28,734 bases of DNA from CAURNT01 sp963526495 (GTDB lineage Bacteria; Fusobacteriota; Fusobacteriia; Fusobacteriales; Leptotrichiaceae): NCBI GenBank assembly GCA_963526495.1, contig CAURNT010000014.1:1-28734 (forward strand). Direction: 5' to 3'. Positions 16,829-25,214 of this stretch are shown here, piece by piece (position 1 is the first letter of the stretch; every line of letters starts with the position of its first letter). Position numbers and translations under genes: made by a program. A model generated the notes under the pieces. It had not been told where the DNA came from. It did not search any database and saw nothing but the letters and a program-made list of their open reading frames with translations.

Positions 16829-18292
16829 ATGAGAAAATCAGGAATTTTATTACACCCTACTTCACTTTATGGAAAAGAAGGAATTGGGACTTTAGGTGAT
16901 AGTTTGTATGAATTTATAAACTTTTTATCTAAATCTAAACAAAAATTATGGCAAATATTTCCGTTAGGACCAACTGGATATGGAGATTCACCTTATCAAT
17001 GTTTTTCAGCGTTTGCAGGTAATCCATATTTAATAGATTTAGAAACATTAGCTAAAGAAGGTTATTTAAGTTTTGAGGATATAAATATAGATTTTGGTGA
17101 TGATGTTGAAAAAATTAATTATGGTTTAATTTATGAAAGAAAATTACCTATATTAAAAAAAGCTTATATTAATTTTAAAGAAGATGATGATTTTACTAAA
17201 TTTGAAAAAGATAATAGTTATTGGTTAGAAGATTTTGCACAATTTTCAGCTTTTAAAGAATACTTTGGTGGTATTTCTTGGTTAGAATGGCCTAAAGAAT
17301 ATAAAAATAGAGATTCAAAAGCTTTAGAAACTTTAAATTCTAAATTAGAAAATGAAATAAAGTATTTTAAATTTTTACAATATATTTTCTTTAAACAATG
17401 GAAGAATGTAAAAGCTTATGCAAATAGTAAAGGTATAGAAATAATAGGAGATATACCAATATTTGTATCTATGGATTCAGCTGATGCATGGTCAAATAAC
17501 GAAATTTTCCAATTTGATAAAGATAGAAATCCGGTTAAAGTAGCAGGAGTTCCACCTGATTATTTCTCAGCAACTGGGCAATTATGGGGTAATCCTTTAT
17601 TTGATTGGGATAAATTAAAAGAAACAGGGTATAAATGGTGGATAGATAGAGTAAAAGCTAATCTTTCATTGTATGATATAATAAGAATAGATCATTTTAG
17701 AGGATTTGAATCATATTGGTCTATAAATTATGGAGAAGAAACAGCTATAAATGGTAAATGGGAAAAAGGACCTGGAATGGATTTATTTAATGCTATTCGT
17801 GAATCTTTAGGAGATTTAAATATTATTGCAGAAGATCTAGGTACTTTAACTGATGATGTCGTAAAATTAAAAAACGATACAGGATTCCCTGGAATGAGAA
17901 TTTTACAATTTGCATTTAGTCAAGATCCTGAAAATGAATATTTACCTCATAATTATGATAATAATACTGTTGTCTATACTGGAACTCATGATAATGATAC
18001 AACTAATTCATGGTTTTCTAATTTAAATGATATAGAAAAACAAGAAGTTCGTGAATATATAAATGTGTATGATGATAATGGAATTGTATATGGATTGATT
18101 AGAGCTGCACTTTCTTCAGTTGCAGATATAGCAATAATTCCTATGCAAGATTATTTAAATCTAGGAGGATTTGCTCGTATAAATACACCAGGTCTTGCTG
18201 CAGGAAACTGGCAATGGAGATTAAAAAATGATGGACTATCAGATAAACTTGCCAAAACTATATCACATTTAACAGAGATTTATGGTAGATAG
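16829..18292 (+). CDS. malQ: 4-alpha-glucanotransferase (amylomaltase, GH77)
   Basis: Transfers alpha-1,4-glucan segments between maltodextrins in the cytoplasm. The 487-residue length is that of bacterial amylomaltase without extra N-terminal modules. The nucleophile D288 (RIDHFRGF), acid/base E335 (IIAEDLG) and third carboxylate D388 (GTHDNDT) are all present. The start region SGILLHPTSLYGKEGIGTLG is typical. GATAGGAGAG precedes the ATG, 14 bases after rmuC. No other glycogen or maltose gene is nearby, so its place in this run looks like chance clustering or shared expression. Confidence 0.95.
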   Translation: MRKSGILLHPTSLYGKEGIGTLGDSLYEFINFLSKSKQKLWQIFPLGPTGYGDSPYQCFSAFAGNPYLIDLETLAKEGYLSFEDINIDFGDDVEKINYGLIYERKLPILKKAYINFKEDDDFTKFEKDNSYWLEDFAQFSAFKEYFGGISWLEWPKEYKNRDSKALETLNSKLENEIKYFKFLQYIFFKQWKNVKAYANSKGIEIIGDIPIFVSMDSADAWSNNEIFQFDKDRNPVKVAGVPPDYFSATGQLWGNPLFDWDKLKETGYKWWIDRVKANLSLYDIIRIDHFRGFESYWSINYGEETAINGKWEKGPGMDLFNAIRESLGDLNIIAEDLGTLTDDVVKLKNDTGFPGMRILQFAFSQDPENEYLPHNYDNNTVVYTGTHDNDTTNSWFSNLNDIEKQEVREYINVYDDNGIVYGLIRAALSSVADIAIIPMQDYLNLGGFARINTPGLAAGNWQWRLKNDGLSDKLAKTISHLTEIYGR

Positions 18293-19489
18293 ATGAATTT
18301 ATTTACTATTAATGATGAACCATTAGCAAGTAAATATAGACCTAAGGATTTTGATGATTTCTATGGACAAGAAAAAATAGTTAGATTAATAAAAAAACAA
18401 TTGGATAATAAAAAATTTATAAGTTCAATATTTTATGGTCCAAGTGGAACAGGTAAAACAACTTTAGCTAAAATTATTGCAAAGAAATTAGGGTATGATT
18501 ATTATTATTTAAATGCAATTAAATCAGGTAAGGGAGATATAGTTGATATATTAGATAGGGTTAAAAATTCAACTAATAAAACTATATTATTTTTTGATGA
18601 AATACATAGATTTAATAAATTACAACAAGATACTTTACTTGAAGATTTAGAAAATGGAAATATTATACTAATAGGAGCAACAACTGAATCTCCATTTTAT
18701 TCTTTAAATAAGGCTATACTTTCAAGAGTTCTTTTATTTGAATTTAAAGAAATAAGTCAAAATGATATATTTAAAGTTTTGAAAAAAGTGGCAGATGGTG
18801 AGGCAATAAAATTAACAGATGATGTATTAGAATATTTATCTAATATATCAGATGGAGATGTTAGATCTGCAATAAATACATTGGAAATTCTTAAAAATTC
18901 TGGACTTGATGATTTAGATATAGAGGAAGTTGGAGAAGTTTTAGGAAGAAAAGTATTTGCTGAAAAATATGATACTATTTCAGCTATGATAAAATCTGTT
19001 AGAGGGTCAGATCCTAATAGTGCAGTATATTGGATGTCTAAACTTTTAATAGGTGGAGAAGATATTATGTATATTGCACGTAGACTTGTAATACTAGCAA
19101 GTGAGGATATAGGACTTGCAAATGTTAATGCTTTAAACATAGCTGTATCTTGTATGAATGCAGTTAAAGAAATTGGTATGCCTGAGGCAAGGATAGTACT
19201 TTCGGAGTGTATTATATATCTAGCACTCTCTCCTAAAAGTAATAGTACGTATTTAGCGGTTAATAAAGCTTTTGAAGAAATAGAAAAAAATGGGAGTCAA
19301 GATATACCATTTCATCTAACACCAAGGGGAAGAGATAAGTATATATATCCACATGATTATAGTAATCATTATATAAAACAAAAATATATGAATAAAACTT
19401 TACAATTATATAATTTTGCAGATAATAAATTTGAAAAAAATTTAAAGGAATTTTGGGAAAGAATAAGGAAAGAGGAAAAAAATGAATAA
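18293..19489 (+). CDS. rarA: Replication-associated recombination ATPase RarA (MgsA)
   Basis: AAA+ clamp-loader-like ATPase that acts at stalled replication forks. The 398-residue protein begins with the family motif ASKYRPKDFDDFYGQEK. It has Walker A GPSGTGKT (49-56), Walker B with D102-E103 (FFDEIHRF), sensor 1 GATTESP and the C-terminal oligomerisation part with SNHYIKQKYM (near 359-368). The ATG follows the malQ stop directly and no clear ribosome site is visible, so translation is probably coupled. Next to rmuC two genes away it adds a genome-maintenance theme. Confidence 0.93.
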   Translation: MNLFTINDEPLASKYRPKDFDDFYGQEKIVRLIKKQLDNKKFISSIFYGPSGTGKTTLAKIIAKKLGYDYYYLNAIKSGKGDIVDILDRVKNSTNKTILFFDEIHRFNKLQQDTLLEDLENGNIILIGATTESPFYSLNKAILSRVLLFEFKEISQNDIFKVLKKVADGEAIKLTDDVLEYLSNISDGDVRSAINTLEILKNSGLDDLDIEEVGEVLGRKVFAEKYDTISAMIKSVRGSDPNSAVYWMSKLLIGGEDIMYIARRLVILASEDIGLANVNALNIAVSCMNAVKEIGMPEARIVLSECIIYLALSPKSNSTYLAVNKAFEEIEKNGSQDIPFHLTPRGRDKYIYPHDYSNHYIKQKYMNKTLQLYNFADNKFEKNLKEFWERIRKEEKNE

Positions 19490-19925
19490 TATTTTTTATG
19501 TTGTATTAACAATAGTAGCTGGAATATTAGTGACGATACAAGGGCCTATAAATGTACAATTAGGAAAAACTATAGGAAATAGTTATTGGTCTACTTTGAT
19601 GACTTTTATAGTAGGTGGATTATTTATGTTAATTTTTGCTTTAGTTACTAAACAAACTACTTCAGTTGGAACAGAACAATCATTTAAGCTTTGGCAATTA
19701 TTAGGTGGTATATTTGGTGCAATTTATGTAGTTTCAATAATAATAGTTATGCCGGTTTTAGGTGTAGGTACAGCTACAGTTTTATTACTATTTGTACAGC
19801 TTGTAACATCTATGATATTTGATCATTTTGGCTGGCTTGGTACTCAAATTAGACCATTTGATGTATATAGAGCTGTAGGAGTTATACTTATGGCTATTGG
19901 TATATATTTGATAAATAAAAAATAA
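19482..19925 (+). CDS. Small DMT-family transporter (YdcZ/DUF606)
   Basis: Hydrophobic 147-residue protein with five membrane segments (about 5-25, 36-58, 70-92, 95-112 and 126-144). The opening segment with GPINVQLGK and the pattern LLGGIFGAIYV match the DUF606 half-size transporters of the drug/metabolite superfamily. These are full-length at about 150 residues and probably dimerise, so this is not a truncation. The substrate is unknown. It overlaps rarA by eight bases, with AAAGAGG upstream of its ATG. Confidence 0.8.
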   Translation: MNNIFYVVLTIVAGILVTIQGPINVQLGKTIGNSYWSTLMTFIVGGLFMLIFALVTKQTTSVGTEQSFKLWQLLGGIFGAIYVVSIIIVMPVLGVGTATVLLLFVQLVTSMIFDHFGWLGTQIRPFDVYRAVGVILMAIGIYLINKK

Positions 19926-19935
19926 AAGAGGAAAT

Positions 19936-20892
19936 ATGATTAAAGTAAGTTTAGCTCCTATGGTAGATAGGACTGATATTCATTTTAGAAATTTTATAAG
20001 AATGGTAAATAAAGATATTTTATTATTTACAGAAATGATAACGACACCTGCTCTAATAAATGGTGATGCAAATAGATTGTTGAGAAAAACAAAATTTGAA
20101 AATCCTGTTGTACTTCAAATAGCGAGTTCAAGTTTAAATGAAGTTATGAAAGTGTCTAAAATGTTAAAAAATACTGAATATGATGAAATAAATATAAATG
20201 TAGGTTGTCCATCAGACAGAGTTTCAAATTTTCGTATGGGTGCTTACCTTATGAGTGAGCCAGAACTTGTTAGAGATATGGTTAAATGTCTTAAGGAAGA
20301 AACTGGGAAAAAAATAAGTATAAAAAATAGAATAGGTATAGATGGTAGAGGTATATTAAAAAATGATAGAATTATTAATTCTTATGAAGAATTAATTCAA
20401 TTTATAGATATAACTAATACTGATAAATATATAATACATGCTAGATGTGCTATTTTAAAAGGACTTAGTCCTAAAGAAAATAGGACTATTCCACCTTTGG
20501 ATTATGAAACGGTGTATAAAGTAAAAAAAGATAGACCTAATCTTTATATAGAAATTAATGGTGGAATAAAAACTATTGATGATATATTATTACATAAAGA
20601 TAAAGTTGATTCAGTTATGATAGGTAGAGCTCTTTATGATAATCCTATGCTAGCAAATGAAATAGGATTATTAAATGGTGGAGCTAATATTACACATTTA
20701 GAAGTATTAGAGAAAATGTATAAGTATTTAGAAGATTTAGACGATTCACCACATTATTTTTTAAGACATACTTTAGGTCTTTTCTATAACACACCATATA
20801 GTAAAATATGGAAAAAATATATATCTGGGACAAATAAGAAAAAAGAAGATCTTTTAGAATATATAAAAAACTATGAAAGAATTAGCTTTTAA
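19936..20892 (+). CDS. dus: tRNA-dihydrouridine synthase, DusA-like
   Basis: FMN enzyme that reduces uridines in the tRNA D-loop. The 318-residue TIM barrel starts with SLAPMVDRTD, carries the catalytic C91 in NVGCPSDRV, and has IHARCA-ILKGLSPKENRTIPPLDY, the signature of the DusA branch, plus the FMN phosphate site EINGGI and IGRAL. The Cys in HARCA varies among DusA proteins (Lys in E. coli, Ser in Thermus) and is not a defect. AAGAGG precedes the ATG 10 bases after the transporter. It is last in the rel run; the site in tRNA cannot be fixed from sequence, though DusA acts on U20/U20a. Confidence 0.9.
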   Translation: MIKVSLAPMVDRTDIHFRNFIRMVNKDILLFTEMITTPALINGDANRLLRKTKFENPVVLQIASSSLNEVMKVSKMLKNTEYDEININVGCPSDRVSNFRMGAYLMSEPELVRDMVKCLKEETGKKISIKNRIGIDGRGILKNDRIINSYEELIQFIDITNTDKYIIHARCAILKGLSPKENRTIPPLDYETVYKVKKDRPNLYIEINGGIKTIDDILLHKDKVDSVMIGRALYDNPMLANEIGLLNGGANITHLEVLEKMYKYLEDLDDSPHYFLRHTLGLFYNTPYSKIWKKYISGTNKKKEDLLEYIKNYERISF

Positions 20893-20905
20893 AGTTAATT
20901 CTTTT
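20879..20905 (+). terminator. Weak terminator overlapping the dus stop
   Basis: A 10-bp stem with one G-T pair (20879-20888 with 20892-20901), a three-base loop and only four T's. It includes the dus stop codon. It has few G-C pairs, so termination may be partial. Confidence 0.45.
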
Positions 20906-21051
20906 ATTATAAATTTCATAATTTGGAATTTGTTTAAAAAATATTTTCGAAGCATATTTATATATATTTTGCATAATATTAGATATAGTGCTATAAATGT
21001 TTGATTGTATAAAAAATATATGAAAAATATATGTTTTTGATACTAATTATG
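20906..21051. other. AT-rich spacer before nox, with an 11-bp tandem repeat
   Basis: No open frame or RNA motif is recognisable. It holds a perfect tandem pair of AAAAATATATG (21012-21022 and 21023-21033), ending 18 bases upstream of the nox -35 box. In DNA this AT-rich the repeat may be chance; a curved-DNA or regulator role is possible. Confidence 0.4.
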
Positions 21052-21080
21052 TTGATAAAAAATGTATTTTGATGTAAAAT
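21052..21080 (+). promoter_or_regulatory. Promoter of nox-trxA
   Basis: -35 TTGATA (21052-21057), 17-base spacer and -10 TAAAAT (21075-21080), about 33 bases before the start codon, which has GGGAGG as ribosome site. No Rex-type palindrome (TTGTGAA...TTCACAA) is seen. Confidence 0.7.
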
Positions 21081-21113
21081 AATAATGTAAAGAATAAATT
21101 TTGGGAGGATTAC

Positions 21114-22448
21114 ATGAAAGTAGTAGTAGTAGGAGCAAATCATGCTGGTACATCAGCAATAAATGCTATTTTATCAAATTACCCTGGTACTGAAGTTACT
21201 GTATTTGATTCAAATAGTAATATAAGTTTCTTAGGATGTGGAATGGCACTTTGGATAGGTAATCAAATAGATGGTGCCGAAGGGTTATTTTACTCTAACA
21301 AAGAGAAATTAGAAGCAGCTGGTGCTAAAATCTATATGGAAACAGAAGTTACAGATATAGATTTAGATAAAAAGCTAGTTTATGCTAAAGGAAAAGATGG
21401 TAAAGAATATACTGAAAGTTATGATAAAGTAATACTTTCAACAGGGTCATGGCCTATAAATTTACCTATAGTTGGTAAAGAGTTAGAAAATGTTCAATAT
21501 GTTAAGTTATATCAACACGCAGCTGAAGTTATTGAAAAATTAAAAAATCCAGAAATTAAACATGTAACAGTTGTTGGTGCTGGATATATAGGAGTAGAAC
21601 TTGCAGAAGCATTTAAGAGAAATGGTAGAGATGTTACTTTAATTGATGCAAGTGATGATTGTCTATCAAGTTATTATGATAAAGAATTTAGAGATATGAT
21701 GAATAAAACATTAGAAGATCATGGAATAGAACTTGCTTTTGGTCAATTAGTTAAAGAAATAAAAGGAACTAATGGTAAAGTTTCATCAGTTGTTACAAAT
21801 AAAGGTGAGTATAAAACTGATATGATAGTATTATGTGCAGGATTTACACCTAATACTAGTTTATTGAAAGATAAAATAGATACATTTAAAAATGGAGCAT
21901 ATATTGTAGATAGAAATCAAAAAACAAGCCATGATGATGTATATGCAATTGGAGATTGTGCAACACTTTATGATAACTCTATAGAAGATGTTAATTATAT
22001 AGCTCTTGCAACAAATGCTGTTAGATCAGGTATATTAGCAGCACATAATGTTTGTGGGACTAAACTTGATTCTATAGGAATGCAAGGTTCAAATGGAATT
22101 TCAATATATGGATTAAATATGGTTTCAACTGGACTTTCAGAAGAAAATGCTAAAAAAAGAGGTTATGATGTTTTAACTACATCATTTACAGATCATCAAA
22201 AACCTGAATTTATAAAAACAGAAAATCCAGATGTTACTGTTAAAATAGTTTATGATGCAAAAACTAGAAGAATATTAGGAGCTCAAATGGCATCAACTTA
22301 TGATATATCTTTAGGAATTCATGTATTCTCACTTGCAATACAAGAAAAAGTAACTATAGATAAGTTTAAGTTGTTAGATATTTTCTTCTTACCACATTTC
22401 AATAAACCATATAACTATTATACAATGGCAGCTTTAGGCGCAAAATAA
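21114..22448 (+). CDS. nox: NADH oxidase (water-forming, Nox-2 type)
   Basis: Flavoenzyme that reduces O2 to water with NADH, regenerating NAD+ and removing oxygen. The 444-residue protein belongs to the NADH oxidase/CoA-disulfide reductase family: N-terminal FAD loop GANHAGT with H10, single redox cysteine C42 (SFLGCGMALW), NADH loop VVGAGYIGVELAEAF (about 155-170), FAD site YAIGDCA (about 280-286), and a C-terminal dimer domain. CoA-disulfide reductase shares C42, but the H10 and C42 setting and the partner thioredoxin favour Nox. It fits an anaerobe exposed to air. First gene of a two-gene unit. Confidence 0.9.
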   Translation: MKVVVVGANHAGTSAINAILSNYPGTEVTVFDSNSNISFLGCGMALWIGNQIDGAEGLFYSNKEKLEAAGAKIYMETEVTDIDLDKKLVYAKGKDGKEYTESYDKVILSTGSWPINLPIVGKELENVQYVKLYQHAAEVIEKLKNPEIKHVTVVGAGYIGVELAEAFKRNGRDVTLIDASDDCLSSYYDKEFRDMMNKTLEDHGIELAFGQLVKEIKGTNGKVSSVVTNKGEYKTDMIVLCAGFTPNTSLLKDKIDTFKNGAYIVDRNQKTSHDDVYAIGDCATLYDNSIEDVNYIALATNAVRSGILAAHNVCGTKLDSIGMQGSNGISIYGLNMVSTGLSEENAKKRGYDVLTTSFTDHQKPEFIKTENPDVTVKIVYDAKTRRILGAQMASTYDISLGIHVFSLAIQEKVTIDKFKLLDIFFLPHFNKPYNYYTMAALGAK

Positions 22449-22461
22449 GGAGTGATAAATA

Positions 22462-22767
22462 ATGAGTAAAGTATTACATTTAGAAAAATCAGAAGATTTT
22501 AAAAACTTAATATCAGAAGGAACAGTTTTAGTAGATTTTTTTGCAACATGGTGTAGACCTTGTCAAATGCTTGGACCAGTTTTAGATGAAGTAAGTGAAG
22601 AAGTAGATTTTAAAATAGTAAAAGTTGATGTTGATCAATTCCCAGAATTAGCTGGTGAATATCAAGTAAGAAGTATTCCAACTATGGTTAAATTTGAAGC
22701 AGGAGTTGCTAAGGATGTAACTTTAGGGTATAAATCAAAGGAAGAAGTAAAAGATTTTGTTAAATAA
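22462..22767 (+). CDS. trxA: Thioredoxin with WCRPC active site
   Basis: Small cytoplasmic disulfide reductase of 101 residues with the full thioredoxin fold. The active site is ATWCRPCQM (C31 and C34) and the cis-proline loop is RSIPTMVKF. The usual WCGPC has Arg in place of Gly at 32, which should shift redox potential and pKa (inference; other XX changes in this dipeptide do so). It starts 13 bases after nox with GGAGTG upstream, so it is cotranscribed with the oxidase. No thioredoxin reductase is in the window. Confidence 0.93.
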   Translation: MSKVLHLEKSEDFKNLISEGTVLVDFFATWCRPCQMLGPVLDEVSEEVDFKIVKVDVDQFPELAGEYQVRSIPTMVKFEAGVAKDVTLGYKSKEEVKDFVK

Positions 22768-22776
22768 ATAAAATTT

Positions 22777-22805
22777 GCCTGAAATTATATTTCGGGCTTT
22801 TTTTT
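22777..22805 (+). terminator. Terminator between trxA and copZ
   Basis: Stem GCCTGAAA (22777-22784) with TTTCGGGC (22790-22797), one G-T pair, followed by eight T's (22798-22805). It is the most GC-rich hairpin of the window, and the copZ ribosome site begins right after it. Confidence 0.88.
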
Positions 22806-22819
22806 GAAGGAGAAGATAA

Positions 22820-23026
22820 ATGAAAAAAAATGAAATTAAATTAGATGGATTAAATTGTAAAAATTGTGCATTAAAAATAGAAAAAAATATTTCTGAACTT
22901 GATGGAATTAATTTTATTCAAGTTAATTTAGAAGATTCAAATTTAATAGTAGAATATGATGATAATAGAGTAGATTTAAAAGATATTGAAGAAGAAATAA
23001 AAGAACTTGGATATATAGTAAAATAG
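22820..23026 (+). CDS. copZ: Heavy-metal-associated domain protein, copper chaperone (CopZ-like)
   Basis: A free HMA domain of 68 residues with the ferredoxin-like metal-binding pattern: GLNCKNCALKIE (C13 and C16) and a C-terminal ELGYIV. It likely carries Cu(+) in the cytosol and hands it to the ATPase encoded next. GLNC rather than GMxC before the second Cys is seen in some zinc/cadmium domains, but the partner pump has copper-type membrane motifs, so copper is preferred. GAAGGAG lies before the ATG. Two bases separate the copZ stop from the GTG triplet upstream of copA. Confidence 0.85.
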   Translation: MKKNEIKLDGLNCKNCALKIEKNISELDGINFIQVNLEDSNLIVEYDDNRVDLKDIEEEIKELGYIVK

Positions 23027-23034
23027 AGGTGAAT

Positions 23035-25203
23035 ATGAAAAAAGAGAGATATGATATAAAGGGAATGCATTGTTCTAATTGTAGTATAGCTATAGAAAAT
23101 AGTATAAATAAATTAGAAGGTATTAAAAAAGTTGATGTAAATCCTATTAGTTCACAAATGATAGTTGAATATGATGAAGATAAGTTAAATAGTAAAGATA
23201 TAGAAAAAAATGTTGAAAGTATTGGATATGAAGCTTATTTAAAAATAAATAAAACAGTAGAAAAAGCTACAAAAGGCGAAAATAAAGAAAAAAAGATTTT
23301 AGCTTTATCTATAATTTTAACATTATTACTATTATATATTTCTATGGGTGCGATGATGGGCTTATATATTCCTAATATGATACCATTTCATATTAACGTA
23401 TCACTTCAATTTATCATAACAATAATAGTAATGATTTTAAATTTTGATTACTATAATCTTGGATATATAAGTTTTAAGACAAAAACTTTGAATATGAATA
23501 CTTTAATAATGGTGAGTACATTAGCTTCATTAATATTAAGTATATTTAATATATTAATTTTAAAAAATTTTCATGATATATATTTTGAATCAATAGTAAC
23601 AATACTTACTCTTGTAAGATTAGGAAAGTATTTAGAAAGTAGAATAAAAAGATATACTAGTATATCTATGGATGCTATGATAAACTTAATTCCTTCAAAG
23701 GTTATTGTAGATATTGAAGGTACTGAATTAGAAAAAACTATTGAAGATATAAAAGTTAATGATATATTAATTGCTAAAAGTGGAGAAAATATAGCGGCTG
23801 ATGGAACAGTGATAGAAGGTAGTGGATATATAAATGAGAGTATTATAACAGGTGAAAGTAAACTTATTAAAAAAGAAAAAGGTGATAAAGTAATATCAGG
23901 AAGTATTTTACAAAAAGGATATATAAAGTATAGTGTTGATAAATTAGGAGAAGATACTATATTAAATAAAATAATAAATCTGGTAGATGAAGCCGTAAAT
24001 TCTAAACCTTCTATTTCTAAGTTTGTTGATAAAATGAGTGCTATTTTTGTACCTGTAGTAATATCTATTTCTTTATTGACTCTTGTTATTTATCTTTTTT
24101 TAGGATACAATATTAATATGGCGATAATGAGAGCTGTAGCTGTACTTGTAATATCTTGTCCATGTGCATTAGGTATTGCAACTCCTATTTCTATAATGAT
24201 AGGTAGCTATAAGTCATCAAGTTTTGGTATACTATTTAAAAATTCTGAAATATTAGAAATGATGGGAAATATTGATGTAGTTTTATTTGATAAAACAGGA
24301 ACATTAACTAAAGGGTATCCTGAGGTTGTAGAATATTTATCTAATGATGATATTTCTGAAAGTATAATATACAGTATAGAGAAAAAATCTGAACACCCAT
24401 TAGCTTTAGCTTTTGTGAAATATTTTGAAGGAAAAGGTGTTAAGAGATATAGGGTAGAAGAGTTTGAACAGTTAGATGGTAGAGGAATAAGAGCAATAAT
24501 TAAAAATGAAGTATATTTATTAGGAAATGAAACTTTAATGCTAGAAAATAATGTTGATTTAAGTATTTATAGAAACGAGATTAATAAATATTCAAATCAA
24601 GGTTCAACTGTGATATTATTAGCTAAGGATAATAAACTTATATCATTAAGTGCTATATCTGATGATTTAAGAGATGAAAGTATATCTTTAATTTCAAAGT
24701 TAAAAAATAAAGGAATTAAGACTGTTATGTTAACTGGAGATAATAATAAAGTTGCAACATATTTAGGTAATAAATTAGGTATTGATGATATACACTCTGA
24801 TCTTTTACCAGAAGATAAGTTTAGATTATTGAAAGAATATCAAAAAAATCATAAAGTAGTTATGGTTGGAGATGGAGTAAATGATGCAGTTGCATTGGCC
24901 GGTGCAGATGTTTCTATTTCTATAACAGGATCTACTGATGTTGCCATAGAAACTTCTGATGTAGTGCTTATGAATTCTAATATAGAACATATAGTTACTG
25001 CAATCAATTTAAGTAGTGCAGTTATTAAAAATATTAAGATAAGTTTATTTTGGGCATTTATATATAATATAATAGGTATACCTATGGCTATTGGATTATT
25101 TGGATTTTCTTTAAATCCGATGTTTGCAGCTTTAGCTATGTCTATGAGTTCTATATGCGTCTTAATTAATGCACTTACTTTAAATTTATTTAAAGATAGA
25201 TAG
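23035..25203 (+). CDS. copA: Cu(+)-exporting P1B-type ATPase CopA
   Basis: Membrane pump that exports cuprous ions using ATP. The 722 residues contain one N-terminal HMA domain (GMHCSNC, C13 and C16), eight membrane segments, the transport motif CPC (375-377), phosphorylation site DKTGT (D419), SEHPLA, and hinge GDGVNDAVA. The copper-class signatures YN in segment seven (FWAFIYNIIGIP) and MSMSS in segment eight are both present, which argues against Cd/Zn transport. I chose ATG 23035: AGAGG (23025-23029) overlaps the copZ stop at good spacing, while the in-frame GTG 23029 is part of that site. No CsoR, CueR or CopY gene is nearby. Confidence 0.93.
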   Translation: MKKERYDIKGMHCSNCSIAIENSINKLEGIKKVDVNPISSQMIVEYDEDKLNSKDIEKNVESIGYEAYLKINKTVEKATKGENKEKKILALSIILTLLLLYISMGAMMGLYIPNMIPFHINVSLQFIITIIVMILNFDYYNLGYISFKTKTLNMNTLIMVSTLASLILSIFNILILKNFHDIYFESIVTILTLVRLGKYLESRIKRYTSISMDAMINLIPSKVIVDIEGTELEKTIEDIKVNDILIAKSGENIAADGTVIEGSGYINESIITGESKLIKKEKGDKVISGSILQKGYIKYSVDKLGEDTILNKIINLVDEAVNSKPSISKFVDKMSAIFVPVVISISLLTLVIYLFLGYNINMAIMRAVAVLVISCPCALGIATPISIMIGSYKSSSFGILFKNSEILEMMGNIDVVLFDKTGTLTKGYPEVVEYLSNDDISESIIYSIEKKSEHPLALAFVKYFEGKGVKRYRVEEFEQLDGRGIRAIIKNEVYLLGNETLMLENNVDLSIYRNEINKYSNQGSTVILLAKDNKLISLSAISDDLRDESISLISKLKNKGIKTVMLTGDNNKVATYLGNKLGIDDIHSDLLPEDKFRLLKEYQKNHKVVMVGDGVNDAVALAGADVSISITGSTDVAIETSDVVLMNSNIEHIVTAINLSSAVIKNIKISLFWAFIYNIIGIPMAIGLFGFSLNPMFAALAMSMSSICVLINALTLNLFKDR

Positions 25204-25214
25204 TTGGAGGTATT

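Noticed and set aside
19482..19925. Small DMT transporter as half of a broken gene
   Set aside because: DUF606 proteins are about 150 residues and complete with five segments; start, ribosome site and stop are in order.
20443..20454. Cys in HARCA of Dus, where E. coli DusA has Lys, as a lost active-site residue
   Set aside because: This position also varies in other active enzymes (Ser in the Thermus Dus); the catalytic C91 and the HAR histidine are intact.
20893..21113. Riboswitch or small RNA in the spacer before nox
   Set aside because: No conserved aptamer elements or strong hairpin with T tract were visible beyond the weak dus terminator; the stretch is nearly pure A/T.
23035..25203. 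P-type ATPase as a cadmium/zinc pump, because the neighbouring HMA protein reads GLNC
   Set aside because: CPC, YN in segment seven and MSxSS in segment eight are signatures of the Cu(+) class.
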